DNA of 64,000 nucleotides. Source: Streptomyces colonosanans (GTDB lineage: Bacteria > Actinomycetota > Actinomycetes > Streptomycetales > Streptomycetaceae). Shown here one piece after another: positions 53,401 to 62,594 of the stretch. Below the pieces are notes generated by a model. That model was given only the letters and a program-made list of their open reading frames with translations, did no database searches and was not told where the DNA came from. Location: the NCBI RefSeq assembly GCF_001866645.1, contig NZ_MLYP01000041.1, positions 1-64,000 on the forward strand. Direction: 5' to 3'. A program made the position numbers and the translations under genes. Position 1 is the stretch's first letter. Every line of letters starts with the position of its first letter.

Positions 53401-53774
53401 ACGACAAGGTGCCGTCGCCAAGTACGGACGTGCTCAAGGGTGACGGCCCCCTGTTCGACAACACGTCGGCGACCGAAGCGACTGTGTCGAGCGTGGACCT
53501 GCCGGTGCCGGGCCGCACCAAGGCGCTGCAGTACACCCTGACCTCCCCGGCCGACCGCACACGGGCTGCGTCGGGCTGGACGCTGGAGGCCTCCGCGGAC
53601 GGCACGCACTGGACGACGCTGGACCGGCGCAAGGGCGAACCCTTCACCTGGGACCGGCAGACGAGGGCGTTCTCGATCCCGCATCCCGCCTCGTACGCGC
53701 GCTACCGCCTGGTCCTGGACAAGGAGTCGACCCTGGCGGAGGTGGAACTGCTGGCGTCACCTGTCCGTCACTGA
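50418..53774 (+). CDS. secreted GH92 alpha-mannosidase
   Basis: The 1118-residue protein has a long signal peptide ending about residue 38, an N-terminal beta-sandwich (about 40-260) and a GH92 catalytic domain (about 265-930). Typical motifs are NNGFWDTYRTTWPAYSLL, LSWAMEGYVNDYGIA, SNQPAHHVIYMYDAAGQPWK and LGDEDNGEQSAWYLFSALGF; the last holds the acidic general base. A C-terminal F5/8-type beta-sandwich (about 985-1115) probably binds carbohydrate. GH92 enzymes are calcium-dependent inverting exo-alpha-mannosidases, so it should trim alpha-mannans or N-glycans outside the cell. GAAGGG precedes the ATG, and a palindrome sits just upstream. Confidence 0.93.
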   Translation: MQHRSPRSWAPTAAVATAAFALLVTAQGAAVALPAQAAAADRKFTSSFEPGDPAPTWLSTVDTAKDGSKRASGVDGGNTLVDHGPSNSPTAKTGAGFTGRQALRYAGTHTAKGRAYSYNKIFKVHVGVERNTQLSYRIFPSMADGDRDYDATNVSVDLAFTDGTYLSSLGALDQHGFPLSPRGQGAAKGLYVNQWNNVVSRIGSVAAGKTVDRILVAYDSPKGPAKFQDWLDDITLKVVPPEKPKAHLSDYALTTRGTNSSRDFSRGNSFPATALPHGFNFWTPVTNAGSLSWLYDYARADNADNLPTIQAFSASHEPSPWMGDRQTFQVMPSAASGTPDTGRGARALAFRHERETARPYYYGVTFENGLKAEMTPTDHAAVLRFTYPGDDASVLFDNVTEQAGLTLDTAGGTVTGFSDVKSGLSTGATRLFVYGVFDAPVTDGASSGVKGYLRFRPGLGRTVTLRLATSLISVDQAKANLRQEVPDGTSFDAVRAHAQQAWDRLLGKVEVEGATADQLTTLYSSLYRLYLYPNSGFERVGSSYRYASPFSSMTGPDTPMHTGAKIVDGKVYVNNGFWDTYRTTWPAYSLLTPRQAGELADGFVQQYKDGGWTSRWSSPGYADQMTGTSSDVAFADAYVKGVKFDARSAYDAAVKNATVAPPTSGVGRKGMMTSPFLGYTSTGTGEGLSWAMEGYVNDYGIAKMGQALHRTTGTKRYQEESAYFLNRARDYVNLFDTRTGFFQGRDAQGAWRLDPSEYDPRVWGHDYTETNGWGFAFTVPQDGRGLANLYGGRTGLADKLDRYFATPETASPRFAGSYRSVIHEMTEARDVRMGMYGHSNQPAHHVIYMYDAAGQPWKAQEKVREVLSRLYTGSEIGQGCLGDEDNGEQSAWYLFSALGFYPLVMGSGEYAIGSPLFTKATVHLEGGKDLVVRAPKNDAKNVYVQGLRVNGKAWSSTSLPHALIARGGVLDFAMGPRPSAWGTGTNAAPVSITRDDKVPSPSTDVLKGDGPLFDNTSATEATVSSVDLPVPGRTKALQYTLTSPADRTRAASGWTLEASADGTHWTTLDRRKGEPFTWDRQTRAFSIPHPASYARYRLVLDKESTLAEVELLASPVRH

Positions 53775-53823
53775 GGCGACGGGCTTGCACAACGGGCGCT
53801 TACCGGCGCTGATACCGCGTCAA

Positions 53824-53863
53824 CCCTTGCCCCGCTCCCGCCAACACGGGCGTGGGGCAGGGG
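53824..53863. terminator. GH92 gene terminator
   Basis: CCCTTGCCCC pairs with GGGGCAGGGG (one G-T pair) around an inner CCCG/CGGG stem, 50 nt past the stop codon, followed by TATTTG. Confidence 0.75.
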
Positions 53864-54037
53864 TATTTGACTGGGGGCTTCATGTCGCAGCGACTCCCCC
53901 GCGCGAGCACGGATCTGAGGTCACGCAACGTCACTCGTGGGGGCGGTGTTATGGGTCCAGAGGCGCGCGGAGGGCAACCCTAGTGCTCTCGTGGTCATCT
54001 ACCTGAACGAACTCAATGACCGGGGAGAGGGCGGGCT

Positions 54038-54403
54038 GTGCACGGTTCCGCTGCGGACAGTGACCGCGAGAAGGGCACCGCCAGGTCCTGGTGGGCGCCC
54101 ACGGTGGCGAACCTTCTGATCGGGGCGGTGGCGATCGTCCCGGGCATGTGTATCCGATGGCTGCTGACCCAGCAGACGCTGGGCCACTGCACCGGCGGGC
54201 TCGGCTGCACCAAAGAGGCGCCGGACAACACCGTCGGCATGACGCTCGGCGCGGTGCTGGGCGGCGCGTTCGTCGTCGGAATGGTGCTGGTGGTGGATGT
54301 CCTCATACCGTGGCAGGAGGGCAGACGGCTGCATCTGTGGCTCGGCATGACGCCCCTGGTCCCCGCACCGTTCGTCGTCGCCCAGGCCGCGGGGTGGATC
54401 TAG
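54038..54403 (+). CDS. small membrane protein, unknown function
   Basis: The 121-residue protein has three hydrophobic segments (about 22-42, 65-90 and 98-118) and a Cys-containing loop (LGHCTGGLGCTKEAP). No family is recognised. GGGGAGAGG lies 7 nt before the GTG, and the codon bias fits Streptomyces. It ends before the acnA gene, which runs the other way, with a bidirectional terminator between. The 260 nt upstream of it contain only a terminator and no clear gene. Confidence 0.65.
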   Translation: MHGSAADSDREKGTARSWWAPTVANLLIGAVAIVPGMCIRWLLTQQTLGHCTGGLGCTKEAPDNTVGMTLGAVLGGAFVVGMVLVVDVLIPWQEGRRLHLWLGMTPLVPAPFVVAQAAGWI

Positions 54404-54457
54404 CGGCGGGGTGGATCCAGTGCTGTGACCGGGGGTCGCGAGCCGGGCGGACACGGC

Positions 54458-54489
54458 CGAGGACCGCACCCACGGGGGTGCGGCCCTCG
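54458..54489. terminator. bidirectional terminator between acnA and the small membrane gene
   Basis: CGAGG-A-CCGCACCC pairs with GGGTGCGG-C-CCTCG around an ACGG loop: 13 bp with one internal A-C mismatch, ending 18 nt past the acnA stop on the minus strand. Confidence 0.82.
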
Positions 54490-54507
54490 ACTGCCGTGCA
54501 GGACCGC

Positions 54508-57249
<2,742 letters not shown>

Positions 57250-57317
57250 GACAGTCTCCTTCATTGATGTGCGCGTACCACCGCAATCCTGCCGCCATGA
57301 CGTCTCGGTCGGCCCGC

Positions 57318-57346
57318 TAAGGTAAGGCTAAGTTAGGCTTCCCTTA
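57318..57346. promoter_or_regulatory. two overlapping candidate iron boxes upstream of acnA
   Basis: TAAGGTAAGGCTAAGTTAG (57318-57336) and CTAAGTTAGGCTTCCCTTA (57328-57346) each match about 14 of 19 positions of the DmdR/IdeR consensus TTAGGTTAGGCTAACCTAA. They overlap by nine bases and lie 69-97 nt before the acnA GTG, so iron repressors could control this iron-sulfur enzyme directly. Confidence 0.7.
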
Positions 57347-57377
57347 CCGGAATGGCGACTGCGGTGCCTTCGGCAGA

Positions 57378-57395
57378 TATCTCGATGTCGAGATA
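57378..57395. promoter_or_regulatory. TATCTCGA-TG-TCGAGATA palindrome
   Basis: A perfect inverted repeat with 8-nt arms lies about 130 nt upstream of acnA. Its form is that of MarR-family operators. Three GAAGG(T/C)TG repeats follow at 57453, 57473 and 57503. No gene is seen in the 300 nt to the MFS stop. Confidence 0.5.
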
Positions 57396-57697
57396 ACTCT
57401 AGTACATAGGTGCAGGCTGGTCATGCTGGAGCCGTCCGTGATCTTTCGCAGCGAAGGTTGAGCGTTGTCACCGAAGGCTGGTGACCGCTGGGTCTTCTCA
57501 CCGAAGGTTGAGTGATCGTTCAAGGCCGGCTGTCCGGGGAGACGGCGGGGGAACCGGTACACGCGTACGGCGATCCCGTACTCCGCGCCTTTGACCTGGA
57601 CTTCTTTGACGGCGGGCAACGATCTCCATCCGGAGGAAACCACCCGCCCCACCGGAAACAGACCTGCCCGGGACTTCCACCTCATCCCTCTTCCGCC

Positions 57698-58960
57698 CTA
57701 TTGAATGAGCGGCCTCCGCGCCCGACGCTTCCCCCAGGTCCGCACCGCGGTGGCAACGACGGCAAGGGTGATGGTCGCCATCCCCGAAGCAGCCAGCACC
57801 TGCCGGGGCCCCATGGCGGCGCTGAGAGGGCCGCCGAGCGCGGTGCCCACCGGAGAGGCGGTGAGAAGGGCGGCGCCTCGGACGGCCAGAACCGTGGTCA
57901 GCCAGGCTTCCGGGGTGCGGTCCTGGAACAAGGTGAAGGACAGCGCCGTGAAGGGTCCGTAGATCATGCCGCCCAGACCAAAGCACACCAGAGAGATACC
58001 GGCGGACACGCCCAGGCCGAAGGGCACAAGCATCAGGCCCCAACCAGCGACGATGCCCAGAGTGACCGGCCAATGCGGAAGCCTGCTCAAAGCGCCGGCC
58101 GTCAGGCCGCCAAGGACGGCACCTGCCCCGAAGAGAGTCCAGTACAGCCCGAGCAGGCTCGCACCCGAGTGAAGGTCATCGGTGACATGCAGCGGGAGCG
58201 CGACCTCCACCGGCCCATAGAGGAAGTTGAAGAACCACGTCAACGCGAGAACCCCGAGAAGCTCGGGCTGACTGCGCAACAAGCGCAGACCGGCGGCCGA
58301 TCGGCTGGTGTCGACCGGCGCAGCCGTCGCTACCGCCTTGGCCACACCGCCCAGCCGACCCACCTGGACGGCAAGGATGGCGAAGGACATGGCATCGAGG
58401 CCGATGATCCAGGCTGGACTGACGATCGCCGCCAGGAATCCGGCGAGTGCAGGACCGACGATGACAGACGCCGATGCGCTGGAACTGACCAGCGCATTCG
58501 CGGCCAGACGCTGATCCGGCGGAAGCATCTGGGCGATCAGGGAGTACTTCCCCGCACCACCCCAGGCATGCAGCACCGACGACCCGGCGAGCAGGACGAC
58601 ATAAAGAACCGGGTGGAGCACTCCCGCTGCCCAGGCCAACGGCACACAGCCGAGAAGCAACGCACGGAGCCAACTGTCTGCGGCCAGCAACCGCCGAGGA
58701 GTCAGGCGACGCAGCCAGCGGCCGAAGACCAGCGCTCCAGCGGCCCCGGGAAGGGCATAGGCGGCAACCGCAGCACCGACGACCAGCCCCGACTGGCCGG
58801 GAGGCGCTATCAGAACGGCCAACCACGCCACGGCGACCACACTCATCCCATCACCGAGGTCGGAAGCCGCCAGAGCCGGCAAGAGCCGTCGGAACTCGAC
58901 ATGAGCGAACAGCGGCCGATACGTCGGCGGCAACAAGCGGGTTGTCGATGAAAGTGGCAC
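57698..58960 (-). CDS. MFS exporter under a SoxR-like regulator
   Basis: The 420-residue protein is a major facilitator with about twelve segments and an N-terminal LFAHVEFRRLLPALAASDLGDGMS stretch seen in small drug exporters (cited as FRRLLPALAASDLGDGMS). The GTG at 58960 is chosen because a MerR-type promoter (-35 TTGACT, 19-bp spacer, -10 AAGTCT) would start transcription right at it; the TTG at 58981 lies inside that promoter. It is divergent from a SoxR-like regulator over a SoxR-type palindrome, which suggests export of a redox-active compound. Its substrate is unknown. Confidence 0.83.
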   Translation of the reverse strand: MPLSSTTRLLPPTYRPLFAHVEFRRLLPALAASDLGDGMSVVAVAWLAVLIAPPGQSGLVVGAAVAAYALPGAAGALVFGRWLRRLTPRRLLAADSWLRALLLGCVPLAWAAGVLHPVLYVVLLAGSSVLHAWGGAGKYSLIAQMLPPDQRLAANALVSSSASASVIVGPALAGFLAAIVSPAWIIGLDAMSFAILAVQVGRLGGVAKAVATAAPVDTSRSAAGLRLLRSQPELLGVLALTWFFNFLYGPVEVALPLHVTDDLHSGASLLGLYWTLFGAGAVLGGLTAGALSRLPHWPVTLGIVAGWGLMLVPFGLGVSAGISLVCFGLGGMIYGPFTALSFTLFQDRTPEAWLTTVLAVRGAALLTASPVGTALGGPLSAAMGPRQVLAASGMATITLAVVATAVRTWGKRRARRPLIQ

Positions 58961-58976
58961 CGAGTCAGACTTGTGG

Positions 58977-58992
58977 TTCAAGCGCGCTTGAA
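58977..58992. promoter_or_regulatory. SoxR-type operator in a 19-bp-spacer promoter
   Basis: TTCAAGCGCGCTTGAA is a perfect palindrome with the TCAAG-n4-CTTGA core of SoxR boxes. On the minus strand it fills the spacer between TTGACT and AAGTCT, the overlong 19-bp spacing that MerR-family activators require. It serves the MFS gene. Confidence 0.75.
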
Positions 58993-59006
58993 GTCAAGGG
59001 GGATCA

Positions 59007-59405
59007 GTGCGAGAGCTGGGCATCGGTGACCTTGCGCGGAAGGTCAAGCTGCGGCCCTCGGCATTGCGCTACTACGAGAGCCTCGGCCTGCTGCCGACCG
59101 CCCGGCGCGTCACCGGCCGACGCGTCTATCCGGCCAGCACCCTGCGCCGGGTCGCCCTGATCAAAATGGCGCAGCGAGCCGGGTTCACCCTGGCCGAGAT
59201 CCGCCAACTCCTGGACACCGACGCCGACCGAGGCGCCACCAAGCAATGGCGCACTCTCGCGGAGCGCAAGATCCCCGAACTGGACCAGTTCATCCAGGAG
59301 ACGCAAGCCCTGCGAAACGCCGTCGCCGACTGCCTCGCCTGCGGGTGCATGAACTTCGACAGCTGCCAACTACTCTCCTACGGCACACCCGAAGACGACG
59401 CCTGA
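59007..59405 (+). CDS. SoxR-like [2Fe-2S] MerR-family regulator
   Basis: The 132-residue protein has an N-terminal MerR helix-turn-helix (IGDLARKVKLRPSALRYYES), an RRVYPASTLRRVALIKMAQRAG wing and a dimer helix. Its C-terminus holds CLACGCMNFDSC, with cysteines spaced C-x2-C-x-C-x5-C exactly as in SoxR, where they hold a redox-active [2Fe-2S] cluster. SoxR activates exporters and oxidases when its cluster is oxidised by phenazines, actinorhodin-like or other redox-cycling compounds. The protein is shorter than the S. coelicolor SoxR I recall (about 175 residues). AAGGGGG precedes the GTG. The SoxR-type box lies only 15 nt upstream. Confidence 0.85.
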   Translation: MRELGIGDLARKVKLRPSALRYYESLGLLPTARRVTGRRVYPASTLRRVALIKMAQRAGFTLAEIRQLLDTDADRGATKQWRTLAERKIPELDQFIQETQALRNAVADCLACGCMNFDSCQLLSYGTPEDDA

Positions 59406-59694
59406 GACCGGCTCGGGTCCCGAACCGCCGACGGCGATCACGTGCTGAAGGTGGCTACACAAGCCAGATTTTCCACACGCACCAAGAACGGCCACTCGAA
59501 GTGAGACAGAGCGGAGCACCTCGTCTCACCACACCTGTCCACCCCCACGTCAGCACGTGGTCACGGGCCACATTCCCGGATACGGGACACCGTCCGCGCC
59601 CCGGGCACGTCGGGTGAAAATCTCGGGCTGCGGCCATCATTGCTCTGGTTGTCCGCCGTGCGTTCGCGAGGCGTCCCACCAGGGCCTGCCTCCA

Positions 59695-60192
59695 TCACGG
59701 TCGCGTGGCGGGGTGAAGGCTGCGAAGGTACGTCAGGCCGGGGCGACCTGATAGCCGCGTCTCGCCGGTGACGGTGAACCCCGTACGGGCCAACACGGCT
59801 CGGGACGCCGCGTTGTCGAGGGTGGTGGCGGCCCGCAGGGCGGTCAACCCGTACCTGTCGGCGGCAAGGCCGCACATCTCCCGCACGGCCGAGGTGGCCA
59901 GCCCGCGCCCCGCGGCCCGCTCGGCGATCCGATACCCGAGTTCGGCACTGCCATCCGCCGCATCCACCAGGTTGACCCGCCCCAACACCTCGCCGGCGGC
60001 ATCGACCAGCACGTGGAAATAGCAGACCCCGGCCTCCTGCTCGGACAGCCGGTCCCGGCACATCTCGTCGAACCGGGCGAAGTAGTCATCGCCCCGATCA
60101 GGGATGGATGCCGCGAAGTAGGCCCGGTTCTCCCGCTCGAAGGCGAGGAGCGCGGGGGCGTGGTCCAGGCGAAGCAGCTGCAACTCAGGCAT
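59695..60192 (-). CDS. GNAT acetyltransferase (RimJ/RimL-like)
   Basis: The 165-residue protein matches GCN5-related N-acetyltransferases: LLRLDHAPALLAFERENR at the start, LGRVNLVDAADGSAELGYRIAE in motif C/D and GRGLATSAVREMCGLAAD with the acetyl-CoA Q/RxxGxG/A-type loop, then LRAATTLDNAASRAVLARTGF. The layout suggests a ribosomal-protein-type (RimJ/RimL) alanine acetyltransferase or an antibiotic/stress N-acetyltransferase. TACGGT (60200-60205) ends 7 nt before the ATG, giving a leaderless mRNA. No partner gene is adjacent. Confidence 0.85.
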   Translation of the reverse strand: MPELQLLRLDHAPALLAFERENRAYFAASIPDRGDDYFARFDEMCRDRLSEQEAGVCYFHVLVDAAGEVLGRVNLVDAADGSAELGYRIAERAAGRGLATSAVREMCGLAADRYGLTALRAATTLDNAASRAVLARTGFTVTGETRLSGRPGLTYLRSLHPATRP

Positions 60193-60310
60193 GGGGCGAA
60201 CCGTACGCAGCCCAGCAGTCCGCCCGCCACATGATTTCAGGCGAGGGCACACCCGCCTCCCAGGCACCGTTGATGCCTTGTCACCCGAATGGACCCCTCC
60301 AGGAGGCGCC

Positions 60311-60331
60311 ATCTCATATCTGAGATAGCCT
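60311..60331 (+). promoter_or_regulatory. candidate autoregulatory operator and -10 of the HTH-MurA gene
   Basis: ATCTCA-TATC-TGAGAT (60311-60326) is a palindrome of the XRE type, and its last base begins the -10 hexamer TAGCCT (60326-60331), which ends 7 nt before the ATG at 60339. Bound protein would block RNA polymerase, and the message should be leaderless. The gene's own helix-turn-helix is the obvious candidate to bind it. Confidence 0.6.
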
Positions 60332-60338
60332 CAGCCTC

Positions 60339-61868
60339 ATGGCAGACGACTACCTCGTACGCATCGGCAAGCTCATCCGTGACGCCAGGCAGCACCGTGG
60401 CTGGACACAGGCACAGCTGGCGGAAGCCCTCGGCACCAGTCAGAGCGCCGTCAATCGCGTCGAGCGCGGCAACCAGAACATCAGCCTTGAGATGATCGCC
60501 CGGATCGGCGAAGCCCTCGACAGCGAGATCGTCTCCCTGGGCTATGCGGGGCCCATGCATCTGCGGGTGGTCGGCGGCCGCCGGCTCTCCGGCGCCATCG
60601 ACGTGAAGACGAGCAAGAACGCCTGCGTGGCCCTGCTGTGCGCCTCCCTGCTCAACAAGGGGCGCACGGTACTGCGCCGGGTCGCCCGCATCGAGGAGGT
60701 CTACCGCCTGCTGGAGGTGCTCGGGTCGATCGGCGTGCGGACCCGGTGGATCAACGACGGCGTCGATCTCGAGATCGTGCCGGGCGCCGACCTCGACATG
60801 GACGCCATCGACGAGGTGGCCGCCCGCCGCACGCGCTCCATCATCATGTTCCTCGGCCCGCTGCTGCACCGTATGGACCGCTTCAGGCTGCCGTACGCGG
60901 GCGGCTGCGACCTCGGCACGCGCACCATCGAGCCGCACATGATCGCGCTGCGCCGCTTCGGACTCGACGTCACCGCCACCGAAGGCCAGTACCACGCCGT
61001 GGTGGACCGGTCCGTCTCCCCCGACCGGCCGATCGTGCTGACCGAGCGCGGGGACACCGTGACCGAGAACGCGCTGCTCGCCGCCGCCCGCCACGACGGC
61101 GTCACGGTCATCCGCAACGCTTCCTCCAACTACATGGTCCAGGACCTCTGCTTCTTCCTGGAGGCCCTCGGCGTCAAGGTCGAGGGCATCGGCACCACCA
61201 CGCTCACCGTGCACGGCATGCCGAACATCGACGTCGACGTGGACTACTCCCCCTCCGAGGACCCGGTCGAGGCGATGAGCCTGCTGGCCGCCGCGGTCGT
61301 CACCGAGTCGGAGTTGACGGTGCGCCGGGTGCCGATCGAGTTCCTGGAGATCGAGCTGGCGGTACTGGAGGAGATGGGGCTCGATCACGACCGCACGCCC
61401 GAGTACGTCGCCGACAACGGCCGTACACGCCTGGTGGACCTGACCGTGCGCCCCTCCAAGCTGGAGGCGCCGATCGACAAGATCCACCCGATGCCGTTTC
61501 CCGGCCTGAACATCGACAACGTCCCGTTCTTCGCGGCCATCGCGGCCTCCGCGCAGGGCAAGACGCTGATCCACGACTGGGTGTACGACAACCGGGCCAT
61601 CTACCTGACCGACCTGAACCGGCTCGGCGGACGGCTGCAACTCCTCGACCCGCACCGGGTGCTCGTCGAGGGCCCGACCCGCTGGCGCGCCGCCGAGATG
61701 ATGTGCCCGCCCGCACTGCGGCCGGCCGTGGTCGTACTACTGGCGATGATGGCGGCCCCGGGCACATCCGTGCTGCGGAACGTGTACGTCATCAACCGCG
61801 GCTACGAGGACCTGGCCGAGCGGCTCAACTCGGTCGGGGCCCAGATCGAGACCTTCCGGGACATCTGA
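60339..61868 (+). CDS. murA2: XRE helix-turn-helix fused to UDP-GlcNAc 1-carboxyvinyltransferase (MurA2)
   Basis: The 509-residue protein has an N-terminal XRE helix-turn-helix (about residues 7-65; QHRGWTQAQLAEALGTSQSAVNRVE) and a MurA-fold catalytic domain. LRVVGGRRLSGAIDVKTSKNA starts the barrel, and LPYAGGCDLGTRTIEPH carries the cysteine that fosfomycin attacks in MurA (GGC motif retained), so phosphoenolpyruvate transfer to UDP-GlcNAc is plausible. A DNA-binding domain on a wall-precursor enzyme is unusual and suggests the enzyme senses its substrate or represses itself. As I recall S. coelicolor has a syntenic second murA. Terminator 64 nt downstream. Confidence 0.88.
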   Translation: MADDYLVRIGKLIRDARQHRGWTQAQLAEALGTSQSAVNRVERGNQNISLEMIARIGEALDSEIVSLGYAGPMHLRVVGGRRLSGAIDVKTSKNACVALLCASLLNKGRTVLRRVARIEEVYRLLEVLGSIGVRTRWINDGVDLEIVPGADLDMDAIDEVAARRTRSIIMFLGPLLHRMDRFRLPYAGGCDLGTRTIEPHMIALRRFGLDVTATEGQYHAVVDRSVSPDRPIVLTERGDTVTENALLAAARHDGVTVIRNASSNYMVQDLCFFLEALGVKVEGIGTTTLTVHGMPNIDVDVDYSPSEDPVEAMSLLAAAVVTESELTVRRVPIEFLEIELAVLEEMGLDHDRTPEYVADNGRTRLVDLTVRPSKLEAPIDKIHPMPFPGLNIDNVPFFAAIAASAQGKTLIHDWVYDNRAIYLTDLNRLGGRLQLLDPHRVLVEGPTRWRAAEMMCPPALRPAVVVLLAMMAAPGTSVLRNVYVINRGYEDLAERLNSVGAQIETFRDI

Positions 61869-61931
61869 GCCGCGGATGCCGCCGCACTCTGTCTTACCTG
61901 CGCTGATGCGGGTTTCGGGGGGAGTGCTGCG

Positions 61932-61959
61932 GCACCTCACGCTGAAGGGGGTGAGGTGC
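61932..61959. terminator. murA2 terminator
   Basis: GCACCTCAC pairs with GTGAGGTGC around a 10-nt loop, starting 64 nt past the murA2 stop codon. Confidence 0.75.
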
Positions 61960-62185
61960 GCACGCTGTGCGTGCTGGCCACCAGTAGTACGCACTCCAGG
62001 GCCTGCCCGGCCCGCAGCCACTCCACGGGACGGTCGAACGCCGTCCAGAGCAGGGCGAGTTGGACCTGGCGCTCAAAGGGCGCGTGGACCGTGCGGCGGG
62101 CCGGGCCGATGCCGCCGAAGTCCCGTACCGGCACCCGCCGCTCCGCGTCCCGCGGGCCCGGCGCGGTGGCCGGGACCCCTTAGGG
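61937..62185 (-). pseudogene. fragment of an Acg-type nitroreductase
   Basis: A minus-strand frame encodes GPARRTVHAPFERQVQLALLWT, then DRPVEWLRAGQALECVLLVAST, which matches the mid-to-C-terminal part of Acg/Rv2032-like FMN nitroreductases (typical DxPxDWLxAGQALxRVLLxAT). The N-terminal FMN half is absent, a stop codon lies upstream at about 62186, and the frame ends early at 61937. Such enzymes belong to hypoxia/dormancy regulons in actinobacteria, in keeping with the adjacent arginine deiminase genes. Confidence 0.6.
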
Positions 62186-62594
62186 GCCGCCGCCCGGGGC
62201 AGTGAGCCAGAAGCAGCATTCCTCGGTCCGGGCGGACTCGTCCAGTCCGTCGTGTCTCCAAGCCCGTCCCACCGGACCGGTGGTGCTCTGCCTTGAGCCT
62301 GCCGCGCCGGGGCGGCGGCCGGCCATGGACCAAGAGTCCCGGGCCCACGGCATCAGGCCCTCTGCCGCGCCCTTCCCCCGCCGGACGGGACGGGCATGGC
62401 CCTGTGGTCCCTGCGCAACAGGGGCCTGATGGGCCCGGGTCGGGGTCATGTGGCGGCGGCTGCCGCATGTTGAGCCATGACACGGTGGAGGCGTTCGACC
62501 GAAAGCGCCCATCGGGGGCGGAACCGGAACCGCGGGGACGAGCGCACCCGCACAACCGAGGTGGCCCCCGTCACTCCATTTTCCAGGAGAGCAC
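62186..62594. other. stretch upstream of arcA
   Basis: No gene is convincing. The region should hold the arcA promoter. GGGGCCTGATGGGCCC (62421-62436) is an imperfect GGGxCC...GGxCCC palindrome similar to the OsdR/DevR boxes of dormancy genes, 160-175 nt before arcA. Long minus-strand frames here are GC shadow. Confidence 0.4.

Noticed and set aside
53785..54006. 73-codon frame after the GH92 gene
   Set aside because: It overlaps the terminator hairpin and has no ribosome site or family resemblance.
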